Assembly: GCA_965202895.1 (NCBI GenBank)
Contig: OZ241901.1
Location: 3,162,001-3,226,000, forward strand
Reading direction: 5' to 3'
Source of the DNA: JAJDXW01 sp965202895
GTDB taxonomy: Bacteria > Pseudomonadota > Gammaproteobacteria > HK1
Length of the DNA: 64,000 nt
Part shown: in pieces, positions 35,611 to 44,936 of the stretch
How the letters are laid out: the number at the start of each line of letters is the position of its first letter
Numbering within the stretch: position 1 is the first letter of the stretch
Translations under genes and position numbers: made by a program
The notes under the pieces: model-generated
The model's input: the letters and a program-made list of their open reading frames with translations, nothing else
The model's database searches: none
Told to the model about the DNA's origin: nothing

Positions 35611-36927
35611 TTGGAACCGATACGCATCGGGGTGCTCGGGCTCGGCACGGTCGGGACGGGCACCGTCAACGTGCTGCGCCGCAACGCGGGCGAGATCGCG
35701 CGCCGGGCCGGGCGCCGCATCGAGGTGACGCGGGCCGCGGTACGCGATCCGGGCCGGCCGCGTAGCTGCGACCTCACCGGGATCGATCTCACCGGCGACG
35801 CCCGCGCCGTCGTGGACGATCCCGGGATCGACGTGATCGTGGAGCTCGTCGGCGGGACGGGGGTCGCGCGCGACCTCGTGCTGCGGGCCATCCGGCAGGG
35901 CAGGCACGTGGTCACCGCGAACAAGGCCCTCATCGCCCTGCACGGAAACGAGGTCTTCACCGCGGCCCGCGCGGCCGGCGCGATCATCGCCTTCGAGGCG
36001 TCGGTGGCCGGGGCCATCCCGGTGATCAAGAGCCTCCGCGAGGGGCTCGCCGGCAACCGGATCCGGTCGCTCGCGGGCATCATCAACGGCACCAGCAACT
36101 TCATCCTCACCGCGATGCAGTCCGGCGGGCGGCCGTTCGACGAGGTGCTCGCCGAGGCCCAGGCGCTCGGCTACGCGGAGGCCGACCCCACCTTCGACGT
36201 CGAAGGCATCGACGCCGCGCACAAGCTCACCATCCTCGCGTCCATCGCGTTCGGGCATCCGCTCCAGTTCGAACGGGTCTACGTCGAGGGCCTGGGCGCG
36301 GTCGAGCCGGCCGACGTCTCCTACGCGGACCAGCTCGGATACCGGATCAAGCACCTCGGCCTCGCCCGCCACACCGGCCGGGGCATCGAGATGCGGGTGC
36401 ACCCGACCATGGTGCCGAAGCAGCGGCTCCTCGCTTCGGTGTCCGGGGTCATGAACGCGGTGCTCATCGAGGGCGACGCGGCGGGGCCGATCGTCTGCCA
36501 CGGCGCGGGGGCCGGCGCGGAGCCCACCGCGTCGTCCGTGGTCGCGGACCTCGTGGACGTCGTGCGGACCCTGACCACGGACCCGGACCAGCGCGTTCCC
36601 CACCTCGCATTCCAGCCCGACCGCATCGCGGACCTTCCGGTGCTGGCGATGGAGGAGGTCGAGTCCGCGTACTACCTGCGCATGCTCGCCGAGGACCGCC
36701 CCGGGGTGCTCGCGGAGCTCGCGAGCATCCTCGGGGAGCTCGACATCAGCATCGAGGCGGTGGTGCAGCGCGAGCCGCCGCGCGGGGTGAGCCAGGTGCA
36801 CCTCATCATGCTCACCCACCGCGTGCGCGAGTCGCGCATGAACACCGCGCTCGCGCGGATCGAGGGGTCGTCGTGCGTCGAGGGTCCGGTCACCCGGATC
36901 CGGGTCGAACACTTCGACGCCGATTGA
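35611..36927 (+). CDS. hom: Homoserine dehydrogenase
   Basis: Reduces aspartate semialdehyde to homoserine for threonine, methionine and isoleucine. The 438-residue product has the NAD(P) motif GVLGLGTVGTGT, TANKALIA with the catalytic Lys region, GIINGTSNFIL, AEADPTFDVEGIDAAHK, and a C-terminal ACT domain (LAEDRPGVLAELASILGE) for feedback control. A TTG start at 35611 with GGGGAG 5 nt upstream gives MEPIRIGVLGLG, which matches relatives better than the upstream TTG. thrC, often next, is absent. Confidence 0.95.
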   Translation: MEPIRIGVLGLGTVGTGTVNVLRRNAGEIARRAGRRIEVTRAAVRDPGRPRSCDLTGIDLTGDARAVVDDPGIDVIVELVGGTGVARDLVLRAIRQGRHVVTANKALIALHGNEVFTAARAAGAIIAFEASVAGAIPVIKSLREGLAGNRIRSLAGIINGTSNFILTAMQSGGRPFDEVLAEAQALGYAEADPTFDVEGIDAAHKLTILASIAFGHPLQFERVYVEGLGAVEPADVSYADQLGYRIKHLGLARHTGRGIEMRVHPTMVPKQRLLASVSGVMNAVLIEGDAAGPIVCHGAGAGAEPTASSVVADLVDVVRTLTTDPDQRVPHLAFQPDRIADLPVLAMEEVESAYYLRMLAEDRPGVLAELASILGELDISIEAVVQREPPRGVSQVHLIMLTHRVRESRMNTALARIEGSSCVEGPVTRIRVEHFDAD

Positions 36928-37447
36928 ATGGCCGGTCGGGCAGCCGGTCCCGAAGCGCGGGCCGCCGCCCGACTTCCGCCGCCCGCCGGCACGGGGCCAT
37001 TTCATGCCGACCGGCTCGCGGCCAGGCGTCGATGCCCACCGCCCTTCCTGAGAACGGGCGTCCTGGGAACGGCGCGTCCCACGGACGCTCGTGTCCCGCC
37101 CGCAAATGGGACGGCAAGACCGCCGCCGATCGATGCGGGCGGGACGCCCGCGTTCCCAGGACGCGCTGTTCCCAGGACGCCCGGATCCGTGAGAGGCGCG
37201 GTTTCCAGGACCTCCGCCATTCCGATTCGACCGAACCGGGTTCGCCCGCGCGAACCCATTCCGCAGCGTGAGACGGCCCGGCCGCCGGCACGAGAGCGCC
37301 GCCTGATTACGTACAAGGATCAGGGAAATGGTCTTTCAGCCCGTCATTCCCGTCTTGGCGGGGACGGTGCGCTTTCATGGGGCCTGCCCCCGGGTTTCCA
37401 CCGGCTTGGGCTCGCAAGCTGGATTCCGTGCGTGATCGGGTGAGGAC
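36928..37447. other. Intergenic region occupied by a MITE-like element
   Basis: The 520 nt between hom and the rpfE-like gene contain a full repeat element (36994-37281). After it come about 165 nt with an A+T-richer patch near 37305-37345, likely holding the promoter of the rpfE-like gene. Confidence 0.5.
36994..37281 (+). repeat. MITE-like element, full copy, with 11-bp flanking direct repeats
   Basis: A 288-bp element. Its ends form an imperfect inverted repeat (GGGCCATTTCATGCCG against GGGCCGTCTCACGCTG). Inside are a 16-bp inverted repeat (37055-37070 and 37168-37183) and the TGTCCCGCCCGCA / TGCGGGCGGGAC core. The 11-mer CCGCCGGCACG occurs immediately before (36983-36993) and after (37282-37292), as expected for a target duplication. 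It is colinear with the reverse complement of 44937-45245. No coding capacity is apparent. Confidence 0.75.
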
Positions 37448-38620
37448 ATGAGGATGGCCGCCGTGAAGCACGAGGTGACGGTGCACGTCCCGGGCCTCCT
37501 CGGCCCGTGGCCTCGGGCGCTCGCCGGCGACGTCGTCCGGGGGCTCGAGCTGCCGGGTCTCGTCGGGCTCCTCTCCCGAGTTCGACCGGCCGGGCGGGCG
37601 CGGCGTCCCCGCGGCTCCCGCGGCTCCGGCAGCGCGGACCCCGCATCGTTCGAGCGTCTCGCATTCGGAGTGTTCGGCTACCCGGCGGGCGGCGACGACG
37701 TGCCGGCCGCGGCCCTCACGTGGGAACGAGACGCGGCGCGCGCGCGCTCCGAAGACGCCGCCGGCCCGGACGGGCGCTCCCTCGTTCCCCTCCGGGCCGA
37801 TCCGGTGCACCTGCGCCCCGATCTCGAGGCGGCGAGCCTCTTCGACTCCTCCCACTTCTCCCTCTCCCGCGGCGAGGCGGCCTCGATGGCCGAGGCCCTC
37901 GACCGGCACTTCGCGCCGGAGGGGGTCCGATTCGAGGCTCTCCATCCGACCCGCTGGTACGCACGCCTGGAGAAGGCGCCGGACGCCGTCTTCCGGCCGC
38001 CCGGCGCGGCTGCCGCCCGGGGAGCCGGAGCATCGCTTCCGGCAGGGAACGAAGGTTCGATCTGGCGGCGGCGGATGAACGAAGCCCAGATGGTGCTCCA
38101 CGCCCACCCCGTCAACCAGGCCCGCGAAGCGCGGGGGGAGCTGCCGGTCAACAGCGTGTGGTTCTGGGGAGCGGGGGAGCCGGGGCCGATCCCCCGCCGC
38201 CGGTTTCACGAGGTGGTGGCCGACGACCCGCTGGTCCGGGCGCTCGCCGGGCGAAGCGGCGCCCGGGTACGTGGATTCGACGGGGACCCCGGCGCCGAGG
38301 ACGAAGCGCCGGCCGGCCACCGGCTCGTCGCGCTCGGCGACGGCTGCTACCGCGCGGTCGCCGGCCGTGACGTGGAGTCCTGGCGCCGGGAGCTCCTCCG
38401 CGTGGAGGAGCGCTGGTTCCGTGCCCTGCTCGACGAGGCGGCGGCCGGCCGGCTCCGGAAGGTCGCCGTCGATGCCGGGCTCCGGACGGGAGAAGCGGTG
38501 TTCGAGGCGGCCGGTCGGCGGGCGCGCCGCCGGGACGTTCCCCCCCCGCCCGGCGGTCTCGCCGCATTCCTGCTCGCGGAGGAGCCGGCGAGCCTTCGCG
38601 GCCGTCCGGCCGGACGGTAG
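37448..38620 (+). CDS. RpfE-type regulatory/phosphoglycerate-mutase-like protein
   Basis: The 390-residue product resembles the conserved proteobacterial family annotated as RpfE-type regulatory protein or cofactor-independent phosphoglycerate mutase-like. Diagnostic parts are ADPVHLRPD, HPTRWYARLEKAPD, WRRRMNEAQMVLHAHPVNQARE and LPVNSVWFWGAGE. In Xanthomonas rpfE sits with recJ, prfB and lysS. Here prfB and lysS follow directly, but recJ is not between them. Biochemical function is not established. Start uncertain: ATG 37448, ATG 37454 or GTG 37463. Confidence 0.75.
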   Translation: MRMAAVKHEVTVHVPGLLGPWPRALAGDVVRGLELPGLVGLLSRVRPAGRARRPRGSRGSGSADPASFERLAFGVFGYPAGGDDVPAAALTWERDAARARSEDAAGPDGRSLVPLRADPVHLRPDLEAASLFDSSHFSLSRGEAASMAEALDRHFAPEGVRFEALHPTRWYARLEKAPDAVFRPPGAAAARGAGASLPAGNEGSIWRRRMNEAQMVLHAHPVNQAREARGELPVNSVWFWGAGEPGPIPRRRFHEVVADDPLVRALAGRSGARVRGFDGDPGAEDEAPAGHRLVALGDGCYRAVAGRDVESWRRELLRVEERWFRALLDEAAAGRLRKVAVDAGLRTGEAVFEAAGRRARRRDVPPPPGGLAAFLLAEEPASLRGRPAGR

Positions 38621-38691
38621 TCTCGGGGGGATGCGCGGCCGGCCCGCGCCCTCCCGTGCTACCATCCGCGCCCGTTGGAGGTAAGTGATTC

Positions 38692-39796
38692 ATGGTCGAA
38701 TTCAATCTGTTGGCGACACGCATCCAGGCCCTGCAGGAGCGCATGACCGCTCTCAGGGGGTATCTTTGACGTCGCGGGGAAGCGCGAACGCCTCGCCGAG
38801 GTCCGGCGCGCGCTGGAGGACCCCTCGGTGTGGGGAGATGCGGAGCGGGCGCAGGGTCTCGGGCGCGAGCGGGCCGGTCTCGAACGCGCCGTCGATGGCG
38901 TCGACCGGACCGACGCGGCGCTCGCGGATGCGGCCGAGCTCCTCGGTCTCGCGGCGGCGGACGGCGACGAAGATACCGCCCGGTCGCTCGTGGAGGACGT
39001 GGATCGCCTCGAATCCGAGGTGGGACGGATCGAGTTCCGGCGCATGTTCTCCGGCGCCATGGACGGCCGCAACGCCTTCCTGGAGGTGACCGCCGGTTCG
39101 GGGGGGACGGAGGCGCAGGACTGGGCGGCCATGCTGCTCCGGATGTACCTTCGCTGGGCCGAGCACCGGGGCTTCGAGACGGAGCTGCTCGAGGAGTCGC
39201 CCGGCGAGGTGACGGGGCTGAAGAGCGTCGCCGTCCGCGTCCGCGGGGACCATGCCTATGGGTGGCTCCGCACCGAGACCGGGGTGCACCGGCTCGTGCG
39301 CAAGTCGCCCTTCGATTCCAGCAATCGCCGTCACACCTCGTTCGCCGCGGTGTTCGTCTCCCCGGAGGTGGACGACGACATCGACGTCGAAGTCAATCCG
39401 GCCGACCTTCGCATCGACGTGTACCGGGCGAGCGGCGCCGGCGGACAGCACGTCAACCGCACCGAGTCCGCGGTCCGGATCACCCACCTTCCGACCGGCA
39501 TCGTGGTGCAGTGCCAGAACGATCGTTCCCAGCACAAGAACCGCGCGACGGCGATGAAGCAGCTCCGGGCGAAGCTCTACGAGCTCGAGGTACGCCGCCG
39601 GAACGCCGAGCGCCAGGTGGTCGAGGACGCGAAGGCGGACATCGGATGGGGCAACCAGATCCGTTCATACGTCCTCGACCAGTCGCGGATCAAGGACCTC
39701 CGCACCGGGTTCGAGACGGGCAACACCCAGGGGATGCTGGACGGCGGCCTCGACCCCTTCATCGAAGCGAGCTTGAAGGCGGGGGTCGGGGCATGA
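38692..39796 (+). CDS. prfB: Peptide chain release factor 2, with programmed +1 frameshift
   Basis: RF2 terminates translation at UGA and UAA. Codons 1-25 (ATG 38692) read MVEFNLLATRIQALQERMTALRGYL and then an in-frame TGA (38767-38769). Translation continues in the +1 frame from GAC 38768-38770, giving 367 residues. The coding sequence joins 38692-38766 to 38768-39796. The body has the SPF anticodon-like motif (RKSPFDSSNRRHTSF) and the GGQ catalytic motif (GAGGQHVNRTESAVR). GGAGGT precedes the start. The stop overlaps lysS (ATGA). Confidence 0.97.
38755..38770 (+). promoter_or_regulatory. prfB autoregulatory frameshift site
   Basis: AGGGGGTATCTTTGAC: an internal Shine-Dalgarno-like AGGGGG three bases before the CTT slippery codon, followed by the UGA stop and C. 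It is the same as the E. coli signal. Low RF2 makes the UGA slow to terminate, so ribosomes slip +1 and make more RF2. Confidence 0.97.
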
Positions 39797-41505
39797 GCGG
39801 CGGCGAGTGCGCGGGAGGAGACGGCGGGGCGGGGCGCCGCCGCCCGGGCGGAGCGAGCCCGTCCGGGCGGGGCGCGGCCGGTGCGCCGGCGCCCGCACCC
39901 GCGCCCGCGCCCATGTCCACGTCCACGTCCGCGCCGCCGTCCGGGAACGAGCAGGTCGCGCGGCGGCGCGAGAAGCTGGCCGTCCTTCGCGAAGCGGGCA
40001 ATCCCTATCCCAACGACTTCCGGCCGACCGCGACCGCGGCCGGTGTGCGCGGCGCGTGCGAAGGCCTCGACGACGACGCTCTCGCGTCCCGCCGCTTCCG
40101 CATCGCCGGCCGGATGATGAGCCGGCGGGTGATGGGCAAGGCGAGCTTCGCCCATCTCCAGGACGGTTCCGGGCGCGTCCAGCTCTACATCCGGCGGGAC
40201 GACCTCGCGGACGGTGCGTACCGGGACTTCCGGCGCTGGGACGTCGGCGACCTCGTCGGGGCGGAAGGGGTCGCGTTCCGTACCCGTACCGGGGAGCCGT
40301 CCCTGCGCGTGAAGGCCCTCCGGCTGCTCGCGAAGGCGCTCCGCCCGCTGCCCGAGAAGTTCCATGGGCTGACCGACCGGGAGACGCGGTACCGCCGGCG
40401 CTACCTCGACCTCATCATGAACGAGGAGGCGCGCGAGACGTTCCGCACCCGCACCCGGGTGGTGGAGTTCGTGCGCCGCTTCTTCATCGATCGGGGGTTC
40501 CTGGAGGTCGAGACGCCGATGATGCATCCGCTCGCGGGCGGGGCGGTGGCCCGCCCCTTCGAGACCTGGCACCACGCCCTCGACATGCCCCTCTATCTGC
40601 GGGTCGCCCCCGAGCTGTACCTGAAGCGCCTCGTCGTCGGAGGGCTCGAACGGGTGTTCGAGATCAACCGGAACTTCCGCAACGAGGGGCTCTCCACCCG
40701 GCACAACCCCGAGTTCACCATGCTCGAGTTCTACCAGGCGTATGCCGACCATCGCGCGCTCATGGACCTCACCGAGGAGCTGCTCCGCTCGCTCGCCGGA
40801 GAGGAGGCGGGGCGGCGCGGGGAAGCGGGCGGCGGCGGGGACGGGCACGGAGGCCGGCACGGGAACGGGGCGCCCGTCATCGAATGGCAGGGGCGCCGGA
40901 TCGACTTCGGCCCCCCCTTCGAGCGCATGAGCGTCCGCGACGCGGTGCTTCGCCATGCGGCCGGGATTACGGCGGAGGACCTCGACGACCCCGCCCGGGC
41001 CCGGGAGGCGGCCCGTGCCCGCGGCATCCCGCTCGACCGGGATGCGGGCCCCGGAAAGGCGCTCGTCGAGCTCTTCGAGCACGAGGTCGAGCCCCGTCTC
41101 GTCGCACCCACCTTCATCACCCACTACCCGGTGGAGGTCTCGCCGCTCTCGCGGCGGAGCGACGACGACCCCTCGGTGGCCGACCGGTTCGAGCTCTTCA
41201 TCGGCGGGCGGGAGATCGCGAACGGCTTCTCCGAGCTCAACGACCCGGACGACCAGGCGGAGCGGTTCCGCGCGCAGGCGCGGCAACGCTCCGCGGGAGA
41301 CGAAGAGGCGATGGTGTACGACGAGGACTACGTGACCGCCCTCGAGTACGGCATGCCGCCCACAGCGGGCGAGGGGATCGGAATCGATCGGCTGGTGATG
41401 CTCTTCACCGGCGCCGCCTCGATCCGGGACGTGATCCTGTTTCCCCACCTCCGGCCCTCCTCGACGAGTCCCCGCTCGACGGGGAGGACACGATCCGGGG
41501 CGTGA
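39793..41505 (+). CDS. lysS: Lysyl-tRNA synthetase, class II
   Basis: Charges tRNA-Lys. The 570-residue product has a Gly/Ala/Pro-rich N-terminal extension (about 50 residues), the OB anticodon domain (FRIAGRMMSRRVMGKASFAHLQD), motif 2 (VFEINRNFRNEGLSTRHNPEFTM) and motif 3 (GEGIGIDRLVMLF). A Gly-rich insertion lies at about 335-360, and 13 residues follow RDVILFPHLRP, where most homologues end. The ATG overlaps the prfB stop. prfB-lysS is a conserved pair. Confidence 0.96.
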   Translation: MSGGECAGGDGGAGRRRPGGASPSGRGAAGAPAPAPAPAPMSTSTSAPPSGNEQVARRREKLAVLREAGNPYPNDFRPTATAAGVRGACEGLDDDALASRRFRIAGRMMSRRVMGKASFAHLQDGSGRVQLYIRRDDLADGAYRDFRRWDVGDLVGAEGVAFRTRTGEPSLRVKALRLLAKALRPLPEKFHGLTDRETRYRRRYLDLIMNEEARETFRTRTRVVEFVRRFFIDRGFLEVETPMMHPLAGGAVARPFETWHHALDMPLYLRVAPELYLKRLVVGGLERVFEINRNFRNEGLSTRHNPEFTMLEFYQAYADHRALMDLTEELLRSLAGEEAGRRGEAGGGGDGHGGRHGNGAPVIEWQGRRIDFGPPFERMSVRDAVLRHAAGITAEDLDDPARAREAARARGIPLDRDAGPGKALVELFEHEVEPRLVAPTFITHYPVEVSPLSRRSDDDPSVADRFELFIGGREIANGFSELNDPDDQAERFRAQARQRSAGDEEAMVYDEDYVTALEYGMPPTAGEGIGIDRLVMLFTGAASIRDVILFPHLRPSSTSPRSTGRTRSGA

Positions 41506-41682
41506 GCCCGTTCTTCCGCGTCCGGCCGGTCGGAGCGGGGGGAGCGGCCTGCGATCGAAACGGGCCGTGCGGAGGCCGGAGGTCGAGGCCGCGCCGGCCG
41601 GGGGCCGGACTTCCCGCCCCGCCCGGCGCCGGCCCCCGGCCCGGCTCGTCGGCGGGAGGGCGGGCTCGGCGGAGCCGACGAG

Positions 41683-42018
41683 ATGAAGCGGGTGTTCAGC
41701 ACCCACGATCCCATGCTCGCCGGTTATCTCCGGACGGTCCTCGAAGAGCGCGGGATCGAGTGCGTCGTCAAGAACGAATACCTGCTCGGCGGCGTCGGAG
41801 AGCTCCCCCCGAACGAGTGCTGGCCGGAGCTCTGGGTGGTCGAAGACGGAGACGAGGCCCCCGCCCGGGCGATCGTCGAGGAGGCGCAGCGGGCCGAGGC
41901 GCCCGGCGAGGGCTGGCGGTGCTCCGGGTGCGGCGAATGGATCGAGCCCGGGTTCGGGGCCTGCTGGCGCTGTGCGGGCAGCCCGCCGGACGCGCCCGCC
42001 GCCGGCCCGGCCACCTGA
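41683..42018 (+). CDS. DUF2007 and zinc-ribbon protein
   Basis: The 111-residue product has an N-terminal DUF2007 (PII-like ferredoxin fold) domain, MKRVFSTHDPMLAGYLRTVL and ELWVVEDGDEAPARAIVEEA. A C-terminal zinc ribbon follows, with two CxxC pairs (WRCSGCGEWIEPGFGACWRCAG). It is called a putative signal-transducing protein in the family; no function is known. It follows lysS by 177 nt. Confidence 0.85.
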   Translation: MKRVFSTHDPMLAGYLRTVLEERGIECVVKNEYLLGGVGELPPNECWPELWVVEDGDEAPARAIVEEAQRAEAPGEGWRCSGCGEWIEPGFGACWRCAGSPPDAPAAGPAT

Positions 42019-42375
42019 TCGGCGCTTCGCGCCGCGATTCCCTCGCCGCGCGTTCTCCCTCCCCGGAGCGTTCCTTCAGGCCATTCGCCGTCCGGAGGTT
42101 CATCCCGAGACTCGCAATTCGCAGATCCATGAGAGAGATGGGATGCGACCCGACGCTCGGTCGGTTCTCGAATCCGGATCATCGCGCCACGTCGGTCGGA
42201 TGAGAGATCGGGAAGATGCGGAGCCGGCATACCCTTCGGAGCTTCCCGAGCCGCGGGGGCCATGCGCGTGACCTTCTCCGGAGATCGGGGACCCGGTGCG
42301 CCGGGCGCGGGAGCCGGCCGGCCGAAACGCCCCTCGGGCGCTCCCGGGCGGTAGGCGAGGGCCGGGGGGAAGAGG
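42019..42375. other. Convergent intergenic region
   Basis: About 357 nt between the DUF2007 gene and the end of the FIST gene. Lower G+C around 42100-42220, with no recognisable gene and no clear terminator. Confidence 0.45.
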
Positions 42376-43491
42376 TCAGAGGAAGAGGGTCAGCACGCCG
42401 GTGTGGGCGTAGATGCGGTCCCGGTTGAGCTCGCCGTTGGCGAAGAACCCCACCATCGGAAACGCGCCGAGGGCGTCCCGGATGATCTCCGTCTCGCTCT
42501 CCGGAGGTGCGAACTGGTTCGGCCCTCGCGCCGCACAGGAGACGTAGACCCCGCCCCGGATGACCCGTCCGCCGACGCGGCGCGCCAGGTCTTCCGTCAT
42601 CCTCCGCATGTCCAGGATCGCGGTCTCCCGGTCGCGCCGGCAGAACAGCACCTTGCCGCCCTCGGGGACCGCCTCGCCGATCGCGACCGCCCCGCTCGCG
42701 GGGTCGATCCCGACGAGGTTTCGCACCGTGTAGTCCGCGGTGTCCGATCCCGCGACCGGGAGGGCCGCGAAGACGAGCCCGCCGACCCGGCGAAGGTCCG
42801 ACGCGAGCTCCTCGCCGATGTCCTCCCTGAAGACGTCGAGCGCCCGGCGTCCGTCCAGCTCGAACAGGATGTTGTCCTTCCCGCGGGTGACCTCGTGGGC
42901 TCTGCCGAGCGGGGTGCAGCCCTGGCTGAGGGCGGTCGCGGCCTCGACCGCGGCGGGGGAGAGGGCGACCCCGCTGAGGGGCCCGGAGGCCCCGCCCGCC
43001 TGGTGCGCCGGGTCCCCGGCCGCGGCGGTCAGGCCGCCCACCAGGAAGCCGCCGGTGGCCGAAGCGAGGCCCTCCACCGCATCGGCCGCGCCCGGGTGGC
43101 GGGGATCGACGTGGGTGAGGGCGAGCGGCATGACCGCCGCCGCGAGCCAGTCCGCCTCCGTGGCCGCGAGGTCGGCGCCGGCATCGGCGCCCCCCGCGAA
43201 GAGACGGTAGCCCTCCGGCGGGAGGTCGAGGAGGAGGGCCGCCGCTCCGGATTCGCCGTAGTGCTCTTCCCCGGCCGCGATCACCCCGTATCCCGCGGCG
43301 GATACCCAGTCCCGCACGCCGGTCCGCTGCGTGAGGACCGCGAGCATCCGGCTCTGGTGCGGCGCGAAGGACTCGCCCGTGTAGAGAAGCCCGAGCCGCC
43401 CCCTGGCCCCCGAGAGCGCGCGCCCGAGATCGTCGGCCGCCTCGCGCCAGTCGCCGCCGAGGGCGAGCGCGGCCGCGAACGGCTCAGCCAT
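42376..43491 (-). CDS. FIST N- and C-domain sensor protein
   Basis: The 371-residue product is a standalone FIST protein. FIST_N covers about residues 20-200 (GLLYTGESFAPHQSRMLAVL, VSAAGYGVIAAGEEHY). FIST_C covers about 215-360 (VRNLVGIDPASGAVAIGEAVPEGGKVLFCRRD, VSCAARGPN, MVGFFANGELNR, YAHTGVLTLFL). FIST domains are proposed small-ligand sensors and some bind amino acids. No kinase or cyclase is attached. It ends close to the argG 3' end (94 nt away) on the same strand. Confidence 0.9.
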   Translation of the reverse strand: MAEPFAAALALGGDWREAADDLGRALSGARGRLGLLYTGESFAPHQSRMLAVLTQRTGVRDWVSAAGYGVIAAGEEHYGESGAAALLLDLPPEGYRLFAGGADAGADLAATEADWLAAAVMPLALTHVDPRHPGAADAVEGLASATGGFLVGGLTAAAGDPAHQAGGASGPLSGVALSPAAVEAATALSQGCTPLGRAHEVTRGKDNILFELDGRRALDVFREDIGEELASDLRRVGGLVFAALPVAGSDTADYTVRNLVGIDPASGAVAIGEAVPEGGKVLFCRRDRETAILDMRRMTEDLARRVGGRVIRGGVYVSCAARGPNQFAPPESETEIIRDALGAFPMVGFFANGELNRDRIYAHTGVLTLFL

Positions 43492-43584
43492 GTCCCGGCC
43501 GCCGCCGCGGCGGGAGGGGAGGGAGGCCGGCCGGCGCCCGGAGATGCCCCGGGCGCCGGCCGATGCGGGAGCCGGCCGGCGCCC

Positions 43585-44820
43585 TCATGGCGCCCCCGGC
43601 TTCCGCGCCGCCGCGGCCGCCGCCGCGGCGACCCGCATCCGAAGCGCGTTCAGGCGGATGAAGCCCTCGGCGTCGCGCTGGTCGTAGGCCCCCCGGTCGT
43701 CCTCGAAGGTCGCGATGTCGGGACGGTACAGGGTGTCGGTTCCCGAGCGGCGGCCGGTGACCAGCACGTTGCCCTTGTAGAGCTTGAGCCGCACGTCCCC
43801 GTTCACCGTCCGTTGGGTCTCGTCGATGAAGGTCTGGAGGGCGGCCCGCTCCGGGCTCCACCAGTAGCCGTTGTAGATGAGGCTGGCATACCGGGGCATC
43901 ATCTCGTCCTTGAGGTGGGCCACCTCGCGGTCGAGGGTGAGGGACTCGATCGCGCGGTGCGCCCGGAGGAGGAGGGTGCCTCCCGGGGTCTCGTAGCAGC
44001 CCCGCACCTTCATGCCGACGTAGCGGTTCTCCACGATGTCGATGCGCCCCACGCCGTGCGCGCCGCCGATGCGGTTGAGGACGGCCATCACCTCGCCCGC
44101 GGTCATCGCCTCGCCGTCGACGGCCACCACGTCGCCCCGTTCGAAGGTGAGGGTGATCCGGGCCGGCCGGTCGGGGGCTTCCTCCGGCGATCGGGTCATC
44201 CGCCACATCGCGTCGTCGGGCTCCGCCCAGGGGTCCTCGAGCTCGTTCCCCTCGAACGAAGTGTGCATGAGGTTCGCGTCCATCGAGTAGGGGGACTGGT
44301 TCCCCGACGTCCGCTCGATCGGGATCCCGTGTTCCTCGGCATAGGCGAGCAGGCTCTCCCGTGAACCGAGCTCCCACTCCCGCCACGGGGCGATGATCCG
44401 GACCTCGGGGCGAAGCGCGTAGGCCCCGAGCTCGAACCGGACCTGGTCGTTGCCCTTGCCGGTCGCCCCGTGGGCGATCGCGTCGGCGCCCGTCTCGTCC
44501 GCGATCTCGACCAGCCGCTTGGCGATGAGCGGGCGCGCGATGGACGTGCCGAGAAGGTACTCGCCCTCGTAGACCGCGTTCGCCCGGAACATCGGGAAGA
44601 TGAAGTCGCGGGCGAACTCCTCCCGGAGGTCCTCGATGAAGATGGACCCCGCGCCGAGGAGCTCCGCCTTGCGGCGCGCGGGCTCGATCTCCTCGCCCTG
44701 GCCGAGGTCGGCGGTGAACGTCACGACCTCGCAGCCGTAGCGCTCGCCGAGCCACTTGAGGATGATGGAGGTGTCGAGGCCGCCCGAGTAGGCGAGCACG
44801 ACCTTGTTCACGTCCGTCAT
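43585..44820 (-). CDS. argG: Argininosuccinate synthase
   Basis: Joins citrulline and aspartate with ATP in arginine synthesis. The 411-residue product has the PP-loop AYSGGLDTSIIL, DLGQGEEIEPARRKAELLGA, AHGATGKGNDQVRFELG, RTSGNQSPYSMDANLMHTS and ENRYVGMKVRGCYETPGGTLL. An Ala-rich tail ends it. A TAGAAT -10-like box lies about 65 nt upstream (44890-44885). The first ten codons and upstream region are duplicated at 49678-49836, where the copy is dead. Confidence 0.96.
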   Translation of the reverse strand: MTDVNKVVLAYSGGLDTSIILKWLGERYGCEVVTFTADLGQGEEIEPARRKAELLGAGSIFIEDLREEFARDFIFPMFRANAVYEGEYLLGTSIARPLIAKRLVEIADETGADAIAHGATGKGNDQVRFELGAYALRPEVRIIAPWREWELGSRESLLAYAEEHGIPIERTSGNQSPYSMDANLMHTSFEGNELEDPWAEPDDAMWRMTRSPEEAPDRPARITLTFERGDVVAVDGEAMTAGEVMAVLNRIGGAHGVGRIDIVENRYVGMKVRGCYETPGGTLLLRAHRAIESLTLDREVAHLKDEMMPRYASLIYNGYWWSPERAALQTFIDETQRTVNGDVRLKLYKGNVLVTGRRSGTDTLYRPDIATFEDDRGAYDQRDAEGFIRLNALRMRVAAAAAAAARKPGAP

Positions 44821-44936
44821 GCGGGGCTCCGAGACGCCTCGGCGGGGGAGGGGAGCTGGCGGGCGGGGCGCCGGCCGGGGGGCGATTCTACCAGCCCCGG
44901 TCCGCCCCAGCCGGCGCGGCGCGGCGGCGGGACCCC
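44790..44936 (-). repeat. Left copy of the argG 5'-region duplication
   Basis: Covers the first codons of argG and its upstream region. It matches 49678-49836 almost base for base over the first 110 nt, with indels thereafter. It ends in GGCGGGACCCC (44926-44936), the 11-mer repeated again at 45246-45256 after the inserted element. Confidence 0.8.
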
